DNA from: DASQPR01 sp035713725
GTDB lineage: Bacteria; Actinomycetota; Actinomycetes; Mycobacteriales; Micromonosporaceae
Direction: 5' to 3'
DNA length: 64,000 bases
Assembly: GCA_035713725.1 (NCBI GenBank)
Contig: DASTMZ010000200.1
Location: 4,797-68,796, forward strand
The notes under the pieces are model-generated. The model made no database searches, was not told the DNA's origin, and saw only the letters and a program-made list of their open reading frames with translations. Each line of letters starts with the position of its first letter. Positions within the stretch are counted from its first letter, which is position 1. Positions 61,840 through 64,000 of this stretch are shown piece after piece. The position numbers were made by a program, and so were the translations under genes.

Positions 61840-63033
61840 GTGACCTGTGCTCGTGCCGCGACCGCGCGTCGACGCGGCGCACCCGGCGTCGCGGTGCGGG
61901 CCGCCGCGCTGGCGGCCGCGTCGATGCTGGCGTCGTCCGCCTGTACGAGTTCGTCGCCGGCATCCAACGGGCTTGCGGTGACGGTGAGCCGAGGATCGTG
62001 CGGCGGAGCCTGGCATGCGTCTGGCGGCGACCAGACGTTCCAGGTGCACAACGCCGACATCGTGACGACCGAGGTGCAGCTCATCGACCCGTCGAGCGGC
62101 GGCGTCTACGCCGAGGTCGAGTCGCTCGCTCCCAATGCGACGCGTCCGATGCAGGTGCGGCTCGGCCACGCGAGCTACGCGTTCCGGTGCTATCCCGAGG
62201 ACACCGACGCGCTCAACGGGCCGACGGTACGCGTGACCACCGGCGAGGCGTTCGGCACCGCGGCGGTGCGGCCACTGTCGGCCGTAGACCTCGTACCGGC
62301 GGTGAAGAGCTATCAGACGTACGTGATCGCCGGGCTCACGACGCTGGCGGGTGACGTCGCGACGCTGGACGCCGCCGTACGGTCGGGCAACCGGCCCGCC
62401 GCAGAGGCCGCGTGGCTGCCGGCGCACCTGCAGTACAACCGGCTCGGCGCCGCCTACGACACGTTCGGCGATTTCGGAGACGCCATCGACGGCATGCCGG
62501 ATGGGCTGCCGGGCGGTGTGCACGATCCAGACTTCGCCGGATTCCATCGCATCGAGTACGGCCTGTGGCACGGCGAGTCGATGCCCTCGCTTGCCAAGCA
62601 CGCCGACCAGCTGGTGTCCGACGTGGCCGGGCTCCGAGCCGACTTTCCCACTGAGCAGATCGATCCCAACGACCTGCCGCTGCGCGCCCACGAAATCATG
62701 GAGAACACATTGCAGTTCCAGCTCAGCGGACACGCCGACGAGGGGAGCGGGACAAGCCTCGCGACCGCGCTGGCAAACGTCGACGGCACGCAGGCGGTAC
62801 TCGACGCGATCGCACCGGAGATGTCGCCGCGCTACACCGGCTGGGCGAACGTCGCCACCTGGATGACGACGTTCCGCACGGCACTGGCCGTGGCGCAGCG
62901 CCCGGGCGGCGGCTGGACGCCGGTTGGCGCCCTCCCGGTTGCCGCGCGGCAGCGGATCGACGCGGCGGCGGGCGGGCTGCTCGAAGCGCTCGCGCCGATC
63001 GCGGCCATCGGTGACGTGAGGCGGACCCAGTGA
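61840..63033 (+). CDS. efeO: iron uptake system lipoprotein EfeO
   Basis: The 397-residue protein has a signal peptide with a lipobox-like end (LASSAC, Cys near residue 35), an N-terminal cupredoxin (Cup) domain (about 45-135) and the M75-peptidase-like domain (about 150-395) with the HxxE metal site (FHRIEYGLWHGE). EfeO binds iron for the EfeU permease. GTG at 61840 follows AGGAGA. Its stop overlaps the efeB start; no efeU is seen upstream. Confidence 0.92.
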   Translation: MTCARAATARRRGAPGVAVRAAALAAASMLASSACTSSSPASNGLAVTVSRGSCGGAWHASGGDQTFQVHNADIVTTEVQLIDPSSGGVYAEVESLAPNATRPMQVRLGHASYAFRCYPEDTDALNGPTVRVTTGEAFGTAAVRPLSAVDLVPAVKSYQTYVIAGLTTLAGDVATLDAAVRSGNRPAAEAAWLPAHLQYNRLGAAYDTFGDFGDAIDGMPDGLPGGVHDPDFAGFHRIEYGLWHGESMPSLAKHADQLVSDVAGLRADFPTEQIDPNDLPLRAHEIMENTLQFQLSGHADEGSGTSLATALANVDGTQAVLDAIAPEMSPRYTGWANVATWMTTFRTALAVAQRPGGGWTPVGALPVAARQRIDAAAGGLLEALAPIAAIGDVRRTQ

Positions 63034-64000
63034 GCGATCGGCGGGCGTTCCTTCGGCGCGCGCTCGGTGCCGGAGTGGTCGGCGTGGCCGGTGCGGCCGC
63101 CGGCGCCGGCATCACGGCCGCCGTGACCGGCGGTTCGCCGGCGAACGCGGCGACCTCCGACAGCCCACTGGCCCATGTACCGTTCCACGGTGCGCGGCAG
63201 GCCGGCATCACCACGAGCCAGCAGGCGCACGCGTCGATCCTCGCGCTGGACGTCGAAGTCGGCGACCGTGGCGGGCTCGAGGAGTTGCTGCGCACCATCA
63301 CCGACCGGGCGCGTTTCCTGACCGCCGGTGGCACGCCGCCGGATCCCGGCATCTCGGCACCGCCGACCGACTCCGGCGTGCTGGGTCCGGTCGTCGTGCC
63401 GGACCGACTGTCGATCACGCTCGGCGTGGGCGCGTCGCTGTTCGACGCGCGCTTCGGCCTGTCCGGCCGGAAGCCCGCCGAACTGGTCGCGATGCCGACG
63501 TTCCCGGATGACCACCTCGATCCGGATCTCACGCACGGCGACCTGAGCCTTCAGGTATGCGCGGAGAACCGCGACACGGTCGGCCACGCGATCCGTGACA
63601 TCGCGAAGGCGACGCGCGGGGCGTACGCGGTGCGCTGGCGCGTGGACGGGTTCAAGTCGCCACCGCGTCCCTCGGGTACGCCCCGCAACCTGCTCGGCTT
63701 CAAGGACGGTACGGCCAACCTGGACACCGCCGACGATGTGCTGATGAACAGCCTCGTGTGGCTCGGCACCGGAGCCGATCAGACGTGGACCGCGGGCGGC
63801 AGCTACCAGGTGGTCCGCGCGATCCGAATGCTGATCGAATTCTGGGACCGCATCGGCATCACCGAGCAGGAGAACCTGATCGGCCGGCGACGCGACAGCG
63901 GAGCGCCGATGGACGGCAACGCCGAACTCGACAAGCCGAACTTCGCCGCCGACCCGCTCGGCGCGGCCACCCCGCTGACGAGCCACATCCGGCTCGCGAA
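63030..64000 (+). CDS. efeB: deferrochelatase/DyP-type peroxidase EfeB (3'-truncated)
   Basis: Read from GTG 63030, the frame stays open to the window end (about 323 residues). The N-terminus has a twin-arginine signal (DRRAFLRRALGAG), so folded, heme-loaded protein is exported by Tat. The DyP domain has the GFKDGTANL (GxxDG) heme motif at about 224-232. EfeB oxidises iron or releases it from heme. It overlaps efeO by four bases; the C-terminus and any efeU gene are beyond the window. Confidence 0.92.
   Translation, partial: MSDRRAFLRRALGAGVVGVAGAAAGAGITAAVTGGSPANAATSDSPLAHVPFHGARQAGITTSQQAHASILALDVEVGDRGGLEELLRTITDRARFLTAGGTPPDPGISAPPTDSGVLGPVVVPDRLSITLGVGASLFDARFGLSGRKPAELVAMPTFPDDHLDPDLTHGDLSLQVCAENRDTVGHAIRDIAKATRGAYAVRWRVDGFKSPPRPSGTPRNLLGFKDGTANLDTADDVLMNSLVWLGTGADQTWTAGGSYQVVRAIRMLIEFWDRIGITEQENLIGRRRDSGAPMDGNAELDKPNFAADPLGAATPLTSHIRLA

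Noticed and set aside
43969..64000. Possible genomic island or prophage
   Set aside because: The genes are accessory in type, but no integrase, transposase, phage gene, attachment repeat or tRNA border was seen, and GC-rich codon use looks like the rest.

Overview
The window is a stretch of high-GC chromosome from an actinomycete (Actinomycetota). The phosphatidylinositol mannoside genes (pgsA, patA, pimA), the order pdxS-pdxT-yebC, the runs ruvCAB-yajC-secDF-apt-rel and alaS-ruvX-mltG-aroE-aroC-aroK, frequent GTG starts with 4-base stop/start overlaps, and TANNNT-type -10 elements all point that way. A Frankiales-, Jatrophihabitans- or Micromonospora-like lineage would fit, but the genus cannot be fixed by reading alone. 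No tRNA, rRNA, CRISPR array, insertion sequence or prophage gene was found.

Layout. 1-2268: tail of a DHA2 efflux pump with its MarR regulator, then a SigE-type sigma factor with a textbook autoregulatory promoter and a membrane partner. 2337-4517: EF-G-like GTPase on the minus strand. 4793-8230: inositol phospholipid and PIM synthesis. 8955-11357: pyridoxal phosphate synthase and YebC. 11358-14496: efflux pump, TetR regulator and cupin, sitting between yebC and ruvC, which are adjacent in many relatives. 14562-21395: ruvCAB behind a LexA-like box, then the Sec accessory genes yajC-secD-secF and apt. 21631-31008: an unusually long Rel (p)ppGpp enzyme, two cyclophilin-type proteins, a metallo-hydrolase, hisS and aspS. 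31087-43958: a 53-residue membrane protein, rarA, a 709-residue low-complexity membrane protein, DUF948 and DUF6167 proteins, alaS, ruvX, mltG and the shikimate genes aroE-aroC-aroK.

From 43969 on the content is accessory: a GNAT enzyme divergent from a ribbon-helix-helix/Clp-N fusion protein over a symmetrical operator, a GIDE-like membrane protein with a decayed duplicate of its 3' end, lutABC lactate utilisation genes, a lipoprotein, several small membrane proteins and regulators, a lactonase-like enzyme with a divergent TrmB-like regulator, a 1395-residue secreted sedolisin with Kelch repeats, an oxidoreductase, a dispanin-like protein, and efeO-efeB iron uptake running off the end.

The most unusual items are the RHH/Clp-N fusion with its three-half-site operator, two mutually exclusive RNA helices upstream of the efflux pump, the roughly 300-residue N-terminal extension of Rel, and small duplications at or just after gene 3' ends (secF, rel, the 53-residue gene, the GIDE-like gene).
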